A stretch of DNA of 64,000 nt from Taishania sp045629585 (GTDB taxonomy: Bacteria > Bacteroidota > Bacteroidia > Flavobacteriales_D > Crocinitomicaceae): the NCBI GenBank assembly GCA_045629585.1, contig JAZQRM010000059.1, positions 5,932 through 69,931 on the forward strand, read 5' to 3'. The notes under the pieces are model-generated. The model was not told the origin of the DNA. It did not search any database and saw only the letters and a program-made list of their open reading frames with translations. Below, piece after piece: positions 62,410 to 64,000 of this stretch. Both the position numbers and the translations under genes were made by a program. Positions within the stretch are counted from its first letter, which is position 1, and each line of letters begins with the position of its first letter.

Positions 62410-63410
62410 AATTCTGCTTTAATCAGATTAGAAAAGTTTACGATACCTACTGCTTTACCGTTTTCATTTACAACTGGTAAATAAGAGACTGAAAATGGGC
62501 TTTTCTTTACCACTTTCAACATTTCTTCCACCGTTAATTCTTCATTTATTGTAATTGGATTTTCATTGATCAAGGTTACCAGATCAAGTCCACTATAATT
62601 TGGATACGCTCGCATTAAAGCTTTACGAATATCCGCATTAGAAATAATCCCGACTAATACAGAATCCTTTCCTAAAACTAAAGTAAAACCTAGCTGTCCC
62701 TTATCAATAGATTCCAATACTTCTTGAAAAGCCATTGTCTGCTTAGACACTTTTGGACATTCTTCAAGCGGCGACATAAAATCCTTCACCTTAAATTGAG
62801 AGTCAACGGATCGTTTTGTCAAGTTCATGAGTGCATTTCCGATACTTGCTTCTTTAAAAAGATAAGAACCCGAAACCGAAGAACTCACCCCCATATTACG
62901 CAAGATAAAAGAAACTTCACCATTTACCCCTCCGTCTACATGAATAGATTTTGATGGATATTTCTTTCTAAACTGACGAATCTTATCGAAATTTATTTTA
63001 TCAAAAACACCTCCACTTTGACCTGGAATTGTTGCCATTATTAAGATGAAATCATAATTCGCATACGCATCAAAAACATCAACAGAAGTTGGTGTGATAA
63101 CAGCTAATCCTTTCTTTCCGGTTATTTCTTCTGGAAGAATTAAAGGTTCTTTTAAATCTTCATATTGAAAAGTAACGTATTCCACAGGATTTTCGATTAA
63201 CAAATCGAAGTACTTTTCGGGTTCTTCAGTTATGATATGTAAGTCCAATGGCAAATCACACCATTGACGTATTGCCTTGATATCCTCAAATACAGTAAGG
63301 TCGTCATTACAGTCAATATGAAGCATATCTACCTGATGTCTTACCAAATCCTCTACAACTGCTTTCAGTGATCTTGATTTATCACTATATATGGAAGCTG
63401 ATATCTTCAT
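62406..63410 (-). CDS. Ribulose-phosphate 3-epimerase-like barrel fused to two CBS domains
   Basis: 334 residues. Residues 1-200 resemble ribulose-phosphate 3-epimerase: metal and catalytic positions HID (31-33), LDLHII (His58), the phosphate loop IMATIPGQSGG in place of VNPGFGGQ, and HVDGGVN (Asp159). Residues about 205-330 are a CBS pair (VKDFMSP, GIISNADIRKAL, ENPITINEELTVEEML, AVGIVNFSNLIKAEL) that usually binds adenosine nucleotides. I know CBS pairs on KdsD (sugar-phosphate isomerase) but not on an epimerase. The start of the DAHP synthase gene overlaps its stop by 4 bases. Epimerase activity is inferred. Confidence 0.78.
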   Translation of the reverse strand: MKISASIYSDKSRSLKAVVEDLVRHQVDMLHIDCNDDLTVFEDIKAIRQWCDLPLDLHIITEEPEKYFDLLIENPVEYVTFQYEDLKEPLILPEEITGKKGLAVITPTSVDVFDAYANYDFILIMATIPGQSGGVFDKINFDKIRQFRKKYPSKSIHVDGGVNGEVSFILRNMGVSSSVSGSYLFKEASIGNALMNLTKRSVDSQFKVKDFMSPLEECPKVSKQTMAFQEVLESIDKGQLGFTLVLGKDSVLVGIISNADIRKALMRAYPNYSGLDLVTLINENPITINEELTVEEMLKVVKKSPFSVSYLPVVNENGKAVGIVNFSNLIKAEL

Positions 63411-63565
63411 TTTTTATCATTATTTATCTCGAATTGTCCTATTTTAAAAAGGCAACCCATTGTTCAAATATACAGTTTTCCGAACTTTTAACGTGCAATT
63501 CAAAAAGGGAAAAGTATATTTAATTGACAAATTATAAGCTAAACACAATCGAAAAACGTTTAAAC

Positions 63566-64000
63566 ATGACATTAAAGTACACCGGTCATTTACAAAGAGA
63601 AGCTCTTTACGACTATACCCCTACGTCCGCTTCTAGCTCTTTAGCCATTGTTTTTGTACATGGTTACAAGGGTTACAAAGATTGGGGCGCATGGAACCAC
63701 CTTGCTTCCCAATTAGCAAAGACAGGTCATTCTGTTTATAAAATGAACCTCTCACACAATGGAACAACACTTGACCAACCCACCACTTTTTCGGACCTAG
63801 AAGCGTTTGGAAACGGAGGATATTGGTCCGATTACAACGATATTGATGCATTTTTGACGCATCTTATGGAGAAAGAAAAAGTAGAACAATTTATCCTAAT
63901 TGGTCATTCTCGTGGAGGTGGTGAAGTTGCACTATTTGCTAAAGATCCACGTGTGAAACAAATTCACTGTATAGCACCCATTGCCAGTATAGAGAAACGT
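63566..64000 (+). CDS. Alpha/beta hydrolase, N-terminal part
   Basis: 145 codons are open from ATG 63566 to the right edge. The oxyanion-hole motif is VFVHGYKGYKDWGAW and the nucleophile elbow is LIGHSRGGGE (Ser). This is the first two thirds of a cytosolic alpha/beta hydrolase; the Asp and His of the triad lie beyond the window. Substrate unknown. It is divergent from the epimerase-CBS gene, with about 155 bases between their starts. Confidence 0.85.
   Translation, partial: MTLKYTGHLQREALYDYTPTSASSSLAIVFVHGYKGYKDWGAWNHLASQLAKTGHSVYKMNLSHNGTTLDQPTTFSDLEAFGNGGYWSDYNDIDAFLTHLMEKEKVEQFILIGHSRGGGEVALFAKDPRVKQIHCIAPIASIEKR

Overview
The window looks like chromosome of an AT-rich (mid-30s % GC by eye) Bacteroidota, most likely Flavobacteriales; a Crocinitomicaceae/Fluviicola-like source is a guess. 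The signs are type IX secretion sorting tails on three large secreted proteins (type B on a giant SprB-repeat protein, type A on two others), Bacteroidota-restricted families (DUF4293, a SiaB-like kinase, the four-Cys N-terminal family at 12.3 kb), few Shine-Dalgarno sequences, and promoters of the flavobacterial form TTG-N19-TAnnTTTG. No rRNA, tRNA, CRISPR array, insertion sequence or prophage was seen.

Layout. 1-4.0 kb is an accessory, partly decayed region: the end of an unknown gene, a HigA antitoxin whose HigB toxin partner has an internal stop, and an unrecognised run of small membrane/secreted proteins, of which one has a frameshift in an 11-bp tandem repeat and one has two internal stops. 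4.2-9.1 kb is a complete tripartite drug-efflux operon (TolC-, HlyD- and 14-TM MFS-type) with a divergent AraC-type regulator and a perfect palindrome between them. 9.2-14.8 kb carries ion and anion transporters, a LOG-type nucleotide hydrolase, glutathione peroxidase and MgtC. 14.9-19.1 kb is sbcDC. 19.3-20.9 kb is a T9SS-tailed repeat protein broken in three places. 21-31 kb is housekeeping: a 2OG-Fe(II) oxygenase, ABC-F ATPase, chorismate synthase, FMN glutamate-synthase-like protein, phosphohexomutase and ornithine aminotransferase. 31-36.6 kb holds parC and parE, separated by an opposite-strand broken gene. 36.7-39.9 kb has rnz, a STAS protein, pyrB, pyrR and a SUI1 protein. 39.9-48 kb contains surface and small proteins, a class IV-like histone deacetylase-family protein, a SiaB-like kinase and the 1687-residue SprB-repeat protein. 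48-58 kb mixes redox enzymes, surface proteins and folD. 58-63.4 kb carries a UMF1-type MFS transporter, a saccharopine/alanine dehydrogenase-type enzyme, and a translationally coupled trio: KdsC-like phosphatase with an N-terminal extension, DAHP synthase, and a ribulose-phosphate-epimerase-like barrel fused to CBS domains. An alpha/beta hydrolase runs off the right edge.

Most genes are on the minus strand in short operons. Strong hairpins mark operon ends. The most notable observations are five interrupted genes that use all three stop codons and frameshifts, the slippage-prone 11-bp repeat, the epimerase-CBS/DAHP synthase/KdsC trio, a metallothionein-like 47-residue protein behind a twin 11-bp operator, and an FAD oxidoreductase that has lost its redox disulfide.
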